A stretch of 64,000 bases of DNA from Ascaris suum (lineage: Eukaryota > Nematoda > Chromadorea > Rhabditida > Ascarididae): positions 6,049,300-6,113,299 of the forward strand of contig CM024179.1 of NCBI GenBank assembly GCA_013433145.1. Reading direction: 5' to 3'. The notes beneath the pieces are model-generated. The model ran no database searches. It worked only from the letters and a program-made list of their open reading frames with translations, and was not told where the DNA came from. Numbering within the stretch: position 1 is the first letter of the stretch; each line of letters begins with the position of its first letter. The position numbers and the translations under genes are program-made. This document shows positions 23,801 to 36,645 of this stretch, piece after piece.

Positions 23801-26800
23801 ACTTTACTAGAGCCATACTCTTATAGTAGTTTGTCGATCTTCAAATTAGCCACCTCTGCACGTTGACAATTTCGATACCGCTGTTGGCATTTCGTCTCAA
23901 AGGAGATTCTTGTGCTTATCGCAACTAGCATAGGAAATACTTCCAAGAGTTTTCCAATGTTTCAACGGTAATAAAGTTTTTACGATTGCAATAAAAATTA
24001 ACGAAATGGCGGATAAATGCATAAGCCTCGAACACTATTGTATGCATTGATTAAACAGATAAGAGAGCAATAAATAAAGGAAGAGTTGTTGATTCACACG
24101 GTGGTCGTACTCCCAACAAAGGTGATCTATAAATATCGTCGCATAATTAGCAATGGAAGTAGTGATATCACACGGATTGATGTACAACAGAAAAACTTCA
24201 CCAGCGATACGAGGTTTCGCAGACATGGAAGCAGCGCTGCAGCGGAAGTCAACTCTCTTATCTAGACTCAACCACCGTACATCCAGCAATAGAAGCCACT
24301 AAAGGAAAAACAGCAAAACAAAATCGAATAACCTAAATGCTTAATAAGCGAGCAAAAATGTGCGAAAACTAAATACCCTTGCAGGTCAAAGTTTTGCAAA
24401 CTGTCCTTTCAAGCACTTATCTTGACGCACATAAATGAAGTAAAAATTCCCTCTCCTATCGAAGCAAAAGTCGACACGTGATTCGTACGAATGATGTATC
24501 CGTTCTAATGAAACTAAAAAATGAAAACAATTTGTTGCCATCGGAATATTTTCCTTATTTCTTCGGCCAAGGTTATCGCTTATTAGAAGTTCTCAGAAAT
24601 CGTCGAAAATTGTTATAATATAATCAGCCTTCGAGTTTGATGCGTTTTTCCATTGCTGCCGCTTATACAATCACTTAACCGCAGCAATACTACGAAAAAC
24701 GAATCATCTTCATAGTGGAAGAAAAAAATGTATAGTGGGAAGTTTTTTTGATAAAATGATGAGCTGAGTTCTCGCTCACATTTTAGGAGTTATGGCTTTG
24801 CAAAATTTTCTCCCCACCCCCTTTCCCCTTCGTGCGTCACAGACACAGTTAATAGAAGCATTACCTACACGATGGGATATTGTAACTTGATATTATCGCA
24901 TTGTTATGCGCTTCAGATCGGAACTAGGTTATAAACGGAGTGGGGGAGAAGGGGGAGTGGATGGCGAAGAAGCACAACAGCATTACTCAAGACACCATTG
25001 CTAACGGCAAGCTGAGCCTCTAACTGAGAGAGGAGGTGGTGAAGAGTCGCTCGAGCTAAAACACTGCCCTACAAAAAGGTGAAACTCACGTTCTAGACAG
25101 TTGGTAGATGCAAAAAAGAACGAGCTAAAATTATAGCATCAAATATCTGCAGAGGCAAAGATTGCAAAAGAGACAGCTGCTACCAGACATGGTCCTCCGA
25201 CCTGAGGAGCTATCGAACAGCATCAATTGTCCGGCAAAACGACACTGCATTCGAACAACTTCCAATGCTTTCATATTGATCAGTTGAATTCTATTGTTCA
25301 TAATGGTGGATTTTTACAGAGAAGCTTCATAGGGATCATTCGAGTGATAGAAATTAGAATTGGATAGTGCCCTCTTATTCGAACTGAAGTTAACTTTTTT
25401 TGCTATGGAATGTTGAGCAACGAGAAATAACGTTTGAAAGAAATTTCGGCGCTATAAAAATTCGACCGGCCGATGAGAATAATTCACCTATATAGCAAAT
25501 GAGTCGCTTCTGACAAATTGTCATCAGACAGATCAAATATTTCAATATCTTTTCAAAAGTTTAGAGAGAATTAAAATATTCTCGAACAAGAAATTCCTTT
25601 GAAGTTTTCTGAGCGCTTAAAGGTTCGATAGAAATTCAGCGAAATTCGTCAAGCTTTTTCATCGGATTGAAAGATTCGATTCGTTTGCTTCCAAAAATTT
25701 AAAATAATCGACTGTTTTATTTTGTTTCGATGGAAATTTTGTTAATGATTTCAAGTGTCATCCGTACCTCGATTATTCGCTCCTCCATCAGTTTGTCGAG
25801 AGAATAACTTCAGCCTTGATCAATGAGAATCTCTTGCATTCTAATTTTAAGTACACTTCCGTAATCTTTGATTAAGATCACCGCTTCCTTCACTCACGAC
25901 CGCTGAATGAAGCAAATAAATCGATAAAAGAACTAAAAGAACTTCTGTGCATTGTGTTTATTGCCATCTCCACAAAGGTTTTGATTGAGTTCCCTTCTGG
26001 TTCGGCGTTCTTTTCGTTTGGAGTGAACGAATATTTTTATTATTGGCATTGCAGTTTCTTCTTTTAAAACAGATAACTTCTTATTAAAATGAGTATTTGT
26101 TTAGCAATAAGCTGGCAGATACTTGTTTGCCGACAAGCTGTCCTGCTCGAATTAATGTCCTGCAAGGTTTTTTTCCGCTCCTTTATTTTTCTTCGGCTTT
26201 AAGAACCTTTCCTACGGAGGACGTCAAAATTCTATGCGCACGCTTAGGACATACTTCAGGGTGCAATTTTTCTCTAAGTGTTGTATCAAGTAAAGGCTTC
26301 TAGTATCCAGTACGAAACAGATGAAGTCCAGAATCCTGTCACAGTTTACTTGGGTGTTTTGATAACAGAATCCCAATGACTTCATGTTGGAAAGGCTCGA
26401 TAGAATCTGGCGACCTGGTGCGAAGGCATCGCCACTTAGCCGTTAAGAAGGTTTCAGATAGAATAAATTTTCGTCTCTCATTTTGCTGGAGGAATACGAA
26501 TATTCTTTGTGAGCTGCTCAGCGTTTGCCTCCGAACATAGCTAGAACTAGGACGTCCATCTGAAGTGTGGCTAACCTATGAACCTAAGAGATTGATTATC
26601 ACAAGCTTGATTAAGAATATACATTAATCCTTGATAAAATAGATTTCCTGCAAGTTAGAAAATGACGGAGATATGCTCTCAAAGCAGGTTAGGTGTTTGC
26701 AGGTTGCAATCTCTTCAGCTGCATATGTCTTATCGTTAATAATAATAACTTATGATGCCGTTTGCCTTTCATCTGATGAATTTTACAACCTTCTTAGCAA

Positions 26801-26833
26801 TCGATGATGCATCCCTTCGTTTTAAAACAACGT

Positions 26834-26875
26834 GAGGGAGGGAGGGAGGGAGGGGGGGAGGGAGGAAGGGGAGGT
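26834..26875 (+). repeat. GGGA-repeat tract with G-quadruplex potential
   Basis: The plus strand carries seven or more runs of three or more G separated mostly by single A (GAGGGAGGGAGGGAGGG and onward). This exceeds the four-run minimum for an intramolecular G-quadruplex. No gene is adjacent. Confidence 0.85.
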
Positions 26876-29647
26876 GCTTTACTCGTAAGAATGTATGAGA
26901 GCCAATCTTTTCTAAAAATATAAGATTCAGTCCCCCTTTCTGAGCCTTCTTATTTGGAAAAACTTCTTAATGGATGTGGCATTTAAGTAGTGATTATTCG
27001 CCACACAATTTTGTTCCACTTCCTTTTTCGTTTTTTAATTGCAAAATATTTTTACTTGATAGTTTTACTTCTCACGCTGTATATTTCTCTCATATTTCAG
27101 CTCCACTTCAAGTCGACTCTAAATCCCCCACCTCTGATTTTATGTATTTTTGTTCACGGCAAATATGTTAAGTTTATTTTCGAGTTCAGCAATTATAAAT
27201 ACCGTATGTGGAGTTGGTTGCCTTCTCTTCAACTATTCAGCTTTGGCGCAGAATTTCCTCTGCGTACGATAGCCGTTGGAATAATTGTGCGATTTCTTAT
27301 GCGCACGGTAGTTTAATACGAAACTGCAAAGCTCATCGTTGCAGTGGTGTTTTTTAAGCGGTTTAGATGTAACATTCTTTTGCTTATGCGGCAAGCTAAA
27401 AAGCAACTAAACATTGAGGCTCAAGGTATCCATGAAATAAGACCGCTATCAGCGCCTCGTTGTTTCCAACTTTTACCATCAATCATGCTTTAGGCCTAGC
27501 TTAGTACTGTAAGAGTCAAGCGGCCCTATTCTCGATCATCCGCCATCAACGGCTATTTGAGTGAATCAATTGTCGGGTGGCAGATTGTATGGTACCACTT
27601 GTACTTTAAAGAATACGTCAAGACACTATGTTGGTCGCTAATTTGCATATTTATTTCTAAAGTATCTCTTATTTCTAACCCATGCAAACTGTTTTGGAGG
27701 AGAGCGACGAAGCAGTGATCAAATTACCTGAGATGAATACCTTCGAAGTTTTCAACATATGCATAATTCATCAATTTGCATGAAAATTTTCAAATACTCG
27801 CTCGAAATATCCAAAATTCACTTTTGAAGGAGAAATTTTCGGCTTGCTATATACGACTCGGAAAATGGTGAAAATTACATTCTTGGGTAACTTTTGCGTG
27901 AAGTCGTGAAATTTTTATTTGTTTTCAATTCTTGTTTTGCCTCTAATTACTTCCTGCAAAGTGGGAAATTTATGATTTATTTTTCCCAACCATCTGCACT
28001 GCAAGAGGGCTGCTTACGAATATTCCCAACAGAGGTACAAACAGCAGAGATACCCTGATCCTGATAATGTGAAATGAACATCAGCCTAACGTGTTTTATT
28101 AAATCTATGCATCTCACTCTTCTAAAGAGACACCCTAAAAATGAAGTGTTAAATCTATGCATCATTAAAGAATAGAATAAATAAAGAACTGAAACAAATT
28201 ATTGAGGTGCTATAATGTTCCAAGTCATAAGCGTCCTCTTAATTTCATATCTACTCAAATCTCGAGATTGTTTATTATAGCTCCCAGTCCCTTCTTCGAT
28301 TATTCTTTCGCCATGACAAACCACGGAATTGATTCGGTTCGTCGGGCAACAAAGCATGCAAAAATTATTCCTAAATAAAAGGCAATCAAAATGAAAGAAT
28401 AAGTGTGAGCAACGCAGCTGATGCGAGTGATATCACCCACAAACGATCTCTGTGTGGCCGATATTCAACTCTAGAATGCTGTTATCACGGAAAACGATGA
28501 CCTTCGGCTGTAATATATGCGAGTCGTCGATTTACAACTCACTGTAATGTTGCCATCCATATGGAACATTAAATTCGAGTATAACGATGTGAAGCAACAA
28601 GTAATGCAGTTGAGTGTGACGGAAAACAAACACCAGTAGGAAGTGATGTGAGATTACACTAACGAACGCTTTTCGAATTGATTTCAGAGCAAAACACAAC
28701 GCTAGCGAAGGATCGGTTCCTTGGGTTGCTACGGAAAAAATCGTTCTTTGGGGATATGGATATGACCATGAGGATTTGCAATAAGAAGAAGAGGATCTAC
28801 GCTAAAACATCCCAAAATACGCACCACAGTTGCATGACCAGATTATCCAGAAAACGCACTCCTCCCCTCCCCCTTCGACGACAACCTATTCGAGTGAGGA
28901 AACTTAATTTTATATGTAAGGAGTACAAAGCGGCCTACGATACTGCAGTCGCGAATCCGCTTAATTGTGAAGCACTGTTACAAGAAGAAGTTTGCCTCAG
29001 CAGATTTCCACCACGCACTCTTCACTCCATTTGCAGACGAAATTTAGAAAGCACTTCCACGATGTGTCGATTATTTTCAACGGCAATGGCCTTTCACAAG
29101 TATTTGAAAAAAGGTTCAAGCAAATCAGTCAAGAGTTTAAATATAACAGTGAAATCTTCCAGATCCATAACCCGCTGAATGATACGATGCATTATTGTCG
29201 GCATTTGAACTGCGCCTTTGCGGGATTTTGTAAACGATTTCAACGACGCGCTGAATGTCCGTCGCGATTCACAAATGACGCCGGTAATAAGGCAAACTTT
29301 TCTGAAATCCATCAAAAATTCAAATACTCTCAGCACTTCGAGTGAAACATTTTATGTTTTCGAAGATATTTACGTAATTTTTGATCGCTTTGAATGAAAC
29401 ATTTCAAATGATTCGATAGATCGCCTTATAAACAGTACAATGTTGAAGTGTACTGCACAAGTCGTTGCTTTTCTCCAATTTCTCAGTAGAGAGCTATAAG
29501 TACTTCCACCTTCTGACATCAGAATGCGTCTTAATCCAACGTTCAAGTTCAACCTCAAGCTTAGTGCAATTTAAAGTTCAAGTCATAATGGAGCGCGATA
29601 TTTAGCAGTTGTCTGGCATTTGAACGGTCCGCTTATATTCCATTACT

Positions 29648-30294
29648 CAGTGCCCCAATATGCCATCAGACACAGACCTGGAGCAAAAAATAAAAATAAC
29701 GAGCGGCTAAGATATGCAAGGATTTCTACAGTGTGCTGTTGTGAGCATAAATTTATTGACTACTTTGCAGATAAGGCAAAAAAAGACAACAATCAAAAAA
29801 AAAAATCAGTCAGGAAATATACACGAGTAATCAATAGCGGGCTAGAAACAGTTAAAGGAAGAACGATGGAAAACACCATAAGAATTTTGTTCCATCCAAA
29901 AGTGATACGAAACTCTTCAAAATCATTTCAAAAAACACGAAGGAAGAGTAAAGAATAACTTCAAGAACACAATAGTGAAAAGCCACAACGATATCCTATA
30001 CTTGAAGCATACATTAGCAACGCTTTCACATTGCCCGGCTCGGGTAAAGATGACCCACGCACGCATTCGAGAGATCCACGCAGAAATCCGGAAAATGCCC
30101 CAATATGCCATCATGCACAGTCTCGGAACAAAGTATAAAAAATAACGAGCAATTAAGGTATGCAAGGATTTCTGCAAAGTGCTGTCGTGAGTGTAAATTA
30201 ACTGACGATTACTTTGCAGAAAACACAAAGAAATTAATCAACAAATGAATAAAAATTCACCAAGGAAATATACGCGGGTAATCAGAAGAATGTG
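29648..30294. repeat. Diverged tandem duplication, period about 445 bases
   Basis: A segment at about 29648-29845 recurs at about 30093-30294 with many substitutions and small gaps. Shared landmarks are CCCCAATATGCCATCA, TATGCAAGGATTTCT, ACTTTGCAGA and AGGAAATATAC. The first copy lies in an open plus-strand frame (29620-29958); the second has several stops in the matching frame, so neither is a supported gene. It may be a decayed dispersed element. Confidence 0.75.
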
Positions 30295-33200
30295 AGGAAA
30301 TCGAAAAAAATCAGAAATATGAGAAAAAGTAAACAATATGGGTAACCTAACAGGAGAATGAGCCACAGCGTACAGGGTTGTAGATCATGTGATTAAAAAG
30401 AAAATGAGTAGCCATGTAGGACTTCACAACAACGAGAATGACTTGGATGCCAATTATGTAAAACTTCACGAATCACGAGTAATTTATATGTCAGTTATTT
30501 GTGATAGCGAGTAAACACAACTCACGCGATATGAGTACATCCTATGTGACCTGAGCGTGTCATCATAACAAAGTACTTCGCTTGCGTACAAATCATAGAT
30601 GGATCAACTATGAATTTCCAATAACTTCGCTGTGGAATTGGCTTTGGGCAATTCATAATGGAAAGGACTTAAGTTTAAATCACGTATATCTGACAATAAA
30701 GTCATGTGCGAATCGTAACACAACGGCACTTTCCCCAGGCCGTACATGTTCGCTGGCAATCTACTTCACTGACTATAAACGACTCAACACAAATAAGGTG
30801 CCGGTCACAATGAGGTCATAGACATGGACAGATGACTTGTAGCCAAAATAACAGGCAGCATGAAAAAAGTACGAGATCGAACAGCACAACAAATGGAATT
30901 TCACAGAATCTAATCGAGCTCTTCTGCTCCCGTTAAAAAGTCGCAATGCTTCAATGTGCAATCCACATCTACAAGAGAAACCAGCCAAGTGGTGCATATT
31001 TGCACGTGACACCGTGAAACAGTTGTGCTTCGAATGCGATGATGAAAGCAAAGATGATAGACAATCACTGAACGACCCGAGGCTTTATGCAGCGGTGTAG
31101 TTTGTGCGTTTCTAATCTGACAAAACTGTTGCAATCGTCGCAGATTCTTCTTGGAGTTGCGTAGGCAACTGTCAAAAAATTGCTCGAAAATATCCAGCTA
31201 GGGCTGACATTTCAGCAAGTTCGTGAAATAAGCCTCATAACGTTGTTTCACACTTCCACCTATAGGTAGTTCCCTGTCTGCAACTCGCACCACCCTAATT
31301 TGCTCTATAGCTGCCGAAAAATTCGGGATGTTAGAATGAAAACTTTCAGTTTGTTTCTTTTGTCTGACATTATATAGCAGATACGCAAAGCAACAAATCA
31401 AAATTTCTAATCAATACTTGAATATCCGACAAAAATAGATCCGCTCGTTATTTTTTTACCATATTACTCTGCCACACCACCTTGACAATGCTGAAAATTA
31501 CTTGCTAGTGCCTTCCAAAAAGGGTTCAACTGATAAACCTTATATCAAATTTCAGTTGGTGCAACAAATTTCCAATCTTTCAGTTGAAACGCCACCTGAA
31601 GTATGCTGCAACAGTACATAAGTTATAAACAAGTTCACTTAGATTGCTGTAAATGAGCCGCAATTGTCCCTCAAGCAACAGTGGACGATTTGAGATTTGA
31701 CATCAACTTGGGAGCTTTCTGGTCTAGAAATCGAAAAATACACCTGCGAAGAATACTTGATCCATTAGACATCCTCACAGAAATTTATCCTTTTGGAAGG
31801 ACATGACTGTATACATCTGGAATGAGACGAAAGTTGATTTTTTCACTGAAAGTGATTATCACTGTAAGAGGTGCAAATGTAACTGATAACGAATAAAAAT
31901 GAGCCCTAACATATGGGCAAAATACTGCACTTACGACATATTCAGTTAAACGCTCAACATTAAGCCGCTATCAGATATGTATAGGTGATGCCATTCTCAT
32001 CGCAACATTAAGATGCTCCTTCTATTACAAAAGCACGACCAAGCAAAGTACTTGGTTAAGGCATTTAAATGTTTAGTAAAAACCCGTGACGCCTTCTCGA
32101 ATATTTCAAAGAAATATGGCAGTTCTCGACCGGAACCGGCAAGTGGTTATCAAAAATGCAGTAGTGTTTCATGCAATATGTACCTATATTAACAACATTT
32201 CAAACAACAAATGCAGCAAAAAAAATTCCGATATGAGGTACAATTTTTTGTGTCGTGCGCGCATTGTTCCGTCGTCCTGACTGTTGCATCTGCCGAATCC
32301 CCACCGCGCATACCTCATTCCCGAAGTGTCGTGGAGAATACTCAAGACAATGCGTACTTGACTGCATCATCCCACATCACCATAAGTTCGCACGTCTCCG
32401 CTTCATCTGAAAATCACATCGCTCCCTATTACGGAAAAATCTAGAGAAGGGAAATTAATGGAGATTTATTAGGAGGAAACTTGAATCACTTATTGACTAG
32501 AACAGTATCTACTTCTTAAAATAGACTCCATTATAGAACTAAAAAATGACCTAACCATTTGTTCACACCAACGCCTGCACGCAAACTCTGCAGGCGGGAG
32601 GGCAAATGAAGCACGTCTCCCTGATGCCTTCCCATAATGACCAAAAATGCATCTTGCAAGGAATAAAGATCGAAAATCCCTTCTGCCATGACTTAGTGGG
32701 GATGCATCAAACAGTCAATGAAATTTCCAAACAAACAATGATCAGTGATGACGCGTCAAGATAGCCCCTCAATTGTGCGCATCAAGAAGGAGAAGAAAAA
32801 TCAAAACGCATTTTTTCTCGAACGACGACAAACTGTTGACCATTGCATTATATATTAAGAGTATACTTCCTCCTCATTAAAGCGAGACCCTCGAGAGAGC
32901 ATATGGCTGTTGGTGAGAGAAACTGTTAGGTGCATTCCGAGACAACCAATCAATGCGATCGAGAAGATCCATGAACTACCTCTAACTATTTAACCATCCT
33001 ACACCACCATTGACACATTAATATTTTTGCAAGATTTTTGGGTTGTATGCGTAACAGCGAGTAAATCGGTTCCTCTTATATCAGGATGACTATCCTTCCA
33101 CAGTGGTACAGTAACGTAAATGGTACAGGAAGAAGGGCTGCAGCTCACCTTGGCGACGGAAAGAATTTCCCTATCATTTCAATTACGCACAATGGCAATG

Positions 33201-36200
33201 AATCATATGAAGATGTCATTAACACGAACACATCCTAAAGAGAAATCGAGGAAATCGCCACTATATCCTCTCCAATTATATTAGGTGCAGTTGGACTACA
33301 TAAAGCACGGACGGTGCACTTGCATAAGCAAGAGATATGCTGAAGGGTTTGAATTCATCGGCGTCTATAACACTCCAAACTTCTATAAATAATCGAGAAT
33401 GAATTAAAAAATTACTATTCCTTGAAGTTGAATCACGGCGACTCGAATGGTTCTTAGCAGTATTGCTCTCGGCACCTGCAAATGCGCTATATGGTTCAAA
33501 TGCTGCAGTGAGAAAAAATAACAACAAATCGGCTAACTTCAAGTTCTTGGGCAGATATCTGAATGAGGGTGGCGACGAAAGTTGGAGAGGAAAGAGAAAA
33601 CGTGAACGGAGGGAAGGGATAAGAGGTGGACAAAGGAATGGAAGAACGAGTAAAACCTTAGTCATATAACCTTTGGCTGGGGCATTACACCACTTCCAGC
33701 TTATCGGCACAAGGAAAATGAAGTTATATCGAAAACGTTGATAGTTCAGTAAACCGGTAACCCTAATAACTTAACGTTAAGTACTGCTAAGAGGCCAACG
33801 GAAGCGTTGTAGCTTCTTTCGTGGACAATTCGTAAATGGTCGACCGGCTGCTTATTTACGTAATATCACGATAGAATATGTTTTTGAGAACTAAACATAA
33901 TAAAATAATTCATAGAAAGAAATTTGTACGCGAGCCAGATAAAACTATCAGTTTTCATCCTCGCGTAGCTAATATTAGGAAGGCAACAGTATAGCTAATG
34001 GTTAGGCGCGTGGTCTAAGCTCCGATTCCAACACTCGTGGCCTCGGTAAGAACGGCTCAATGTTAAGACTCCAGTGATGGAAACAGCCACTTTGGCTCCG
34101 GCTAGCAACGCATGTGGCCCCGCGCGAACGCTTAATTTCTTCACTGCGACCACTGTGACGACCTATCCAGCGCCGATGCCACGTGCATGGATCCCGGCCA
34201 CACCCCTCTATCCCCCTCCCCCCACCCTCAAAAAAGGAAATTCATGCTGCAGAAAGAGTTTGTAGCCTCTTGTGGCGCTTCTGATATTTTCATTTAATAA
34301 AAGAATCGAGATTAGTGAGACTTTTTTGAAAGATCTGGATAATTCATTAAATTTTCAGCTCCCAGTGACTCAGCCGTTTACTTTGTAAGACAGCGCGAGC
34401 GAAAGGCTCGGAAACATTTAATCCGCGATAAGCGACACAAGTCAAAAGATTTCAAGTTAAAGCCCACGAAGGCAGCTTAAATTTCTGGACAAAAGCAAGT
34501 AGTACAGAACAGAAGCACTAAAGCCTAAGCGATTCGAGTTACTCACTCGTTTCATAAGTTCGCCCACCAAAACATAGCAAATGAAAGTTACTACAACGAA
34601 GTGAGGCTGACATAGAAGGGTAATTAGCCATTCATAAGATAAGAGGTCTTATAAGACCGCATATGTGGCAATCGTATAAAACTTCATAAAAGTAACAAAA
34701 GAATTGAAAAGAATACAAATAACGGAGAATAGTTAGTGGAAAATCTTTAAAAAATTGGCACAAAAGTGATTAAGCCATTTATCGAAGCAGTTGGCTTCAA
34801 ACTGCGCAATTCCATATTTGTCCATGAGGCTTTCATGCAAATGGCTGCATCATATGGATCCGGCAACTTCAAGCCCATTTTCACACTTCTTCAAGATATG
34901 TCACTATCACCAATTTTATTTCAGCAGATAAATTCTAATAAACTGGACGTAACAGAAATTAAATAGAAATACATCGGAAAGAGGTTTGTTCACCGGATTT
35001 GGGCAAATGACGGTACGAAATGAGCTCATACTCCATACGAACGCCTAATTTCTCAGATTTATACACTATAAAAAACTGCTTTTCTCCATTCTGTTATGCG
35101 TAAGTTTCCTCTAAGATATACACTGTCCACTTAGAAGGTGCTAAATCTGCAAGCACTATGACAAACGCTACCTTAAATTCACTTACAGGCTAATCTAAAG
35201 TTATGAAGCTCAGTGCCTTTGAATAACTCCGACGGTGCCATCCAGAAACATTATGCGGAAAGCCCATTCCGGATACCGCAGTTTAACTAAACATCTCCTT
35301 TTATTTCAATCCAACCCAAATTAACCACTCTGCGCTCAAAATTACTAGAAAGCAGTATTGCTTCGTGGATCCTAACCTCGAATGGCATCATCCCGCAACC
35401 TCTCAATGTCAAACTACAACATCTGCAGCTTAGGAAGCCTAAGAAGAATCAGCAAAAATCTGCAATTCGGAACCGAAGCATCAAATGTCTCAGGTCCCAG
35501 CTCGCCCTTCAAGACCACATTACTACTTGTGCAACAAGACACAACGGGGCAAAAAGAAATTAAAGTACAATCCAAGTTGCAATAACTGCAACGCTGATTA
35601 CCGCATTCATCCATGGTCTCATTTGAATATCAAAAGCAAACGAAGTAGCTCAATTGGGGATTGCTAACTTTTCAGAAGCGCATTATCTAGGCGGCATCAC
35701 TGAATACAATTGGGGAGGAGGGGGGGGGGCAAGAAGAAACCAAAGTGCAATTGCTTTTTTCTCTGTGATGACATACGAAACAAATGTGAGCAACGAGAAG
35801 ATAGATGCAAAATATACGTCAATCCACATTACACGTCCGCCTCATAAAATGCACTTTGTGCTTTTCATAATAAAAAACAATAGCACGCGGGGTGCAGCCA
35901 AGTGCACTTAGCGTTCATTACTTTTCATCAACGGACTGCATTCGACAGCTGTTACTAGTGCTCCTTATCGCTAATATTTCAGCGCTTAATGCTACAACTT
36001 TGTTAGCGTCACTTATTATCGAACTATTTAGAGACACGGCATTTAGCCAGCACTCATCGAGAGTGCCTGAAGGAAAACCACCGACGAATAATAAGTAATA
36101 CCGATAGCTGTCGCAAATTATGTCATCCACATTGGCTGAATATGTCAAACTAAATCACCCCCCACATAAAAATTCTCAAAATTGAGTGAAATGTCATCGC

Positions 36201-36366
36201 ATTAGTGTTGAGCGCTTCATTCGTTGCTGTATATCTAGCTATATAATGTCTCTGGCTTCGTTAGCATTTGCCAATTTAACACATGGTCGGATGTTTGATT
36301 TTGCTGCAGACTTCATATTTCAAGAGTCTGCAAATCACAAGGCCCAATGACTCAGCTTAAACTTTA

Positions 36367-36431
36367 GTGTGGCGCATTTAGGGAGGAGAGGGGAGCAGGT
36401 GTGGCGCATTTAGGGAGGAGAGGGGGAGCAG
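36367..36431. repeat. Two tandem copies of a 32-33-base unit
   Basis: The unit GTGTGGCGCATTTAGGGAGG plus a G-rich tail (AGAGGGGAGCAG) occurs at 36367-36398 and 36399-36431, differing by one extra G. It lies just beyond the last exon seen of the 36.6-40.8 kb gene. Confidence 0.95.
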
Positions 36432-36645
36432 GTTGGAACGGTTCGATTGGAAGTTTTGCCACGAGTAAGCTTTCATTGTTCATTATGATAGCTTACTTCG
36501 TTATGCTTCTTAAGACGAAATTTAAGTGGGACTCTTAAAGCCATCAATGGTGGAAGTCTGTTCTTATGGCAATCGTTTACGCACTCGTGCAATTCTTTCA
36601 ATAAATATGCTTAGAATTGGTGAAAAATTACGAAAATGAACATAC

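Larger units (their letters stand above)
19146..36645. other. 17.5 kb stretch without a supported gene
   Basis: The first few hundred bases should include the ETF-QO promoter and 5' UTR; I could not place a TATA-like or trans-splice site with confidence. The rest holds a palindrome (23351-23392), a degenerate ATTACT repeat (23700-23800), G-rich tracts (26834-26875, 35712-35729), a diverged tandem duplication (29648-30294) and a 32-base tandem repeat (36367-36431). Open frames up to 166 codons occur on both strands but lack exon-like boundaries or recognisable sequence. Exons continuing the 36.6-40.8 kb gene may lie near the right end. Confidence 0.5.

Noticed and set aside
28678..29345. Two overlapping plus-strand frames of 166 and 117 codons
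   Set aside because: No recognised motif, no exon-like boundaries, and two frames compete over the same bases. Kept only as unexplained open sequence.
33276..33710. Minus-strand frame of 144 codons and the opposing plus-strand frame
   Set aside because: Driven by purine- and pyrimidine-rich low-complexity DNA; no splice-site or motif support.
35640..35690. tRNA-like GTAGCTCAATTGG box
   Set aside because: It resembles an A box, but no T-loop (GGTTCGAATCC-like) follows and no acceptor stem pairs. A similar A-box-like stretch near 34000 failed the same test.
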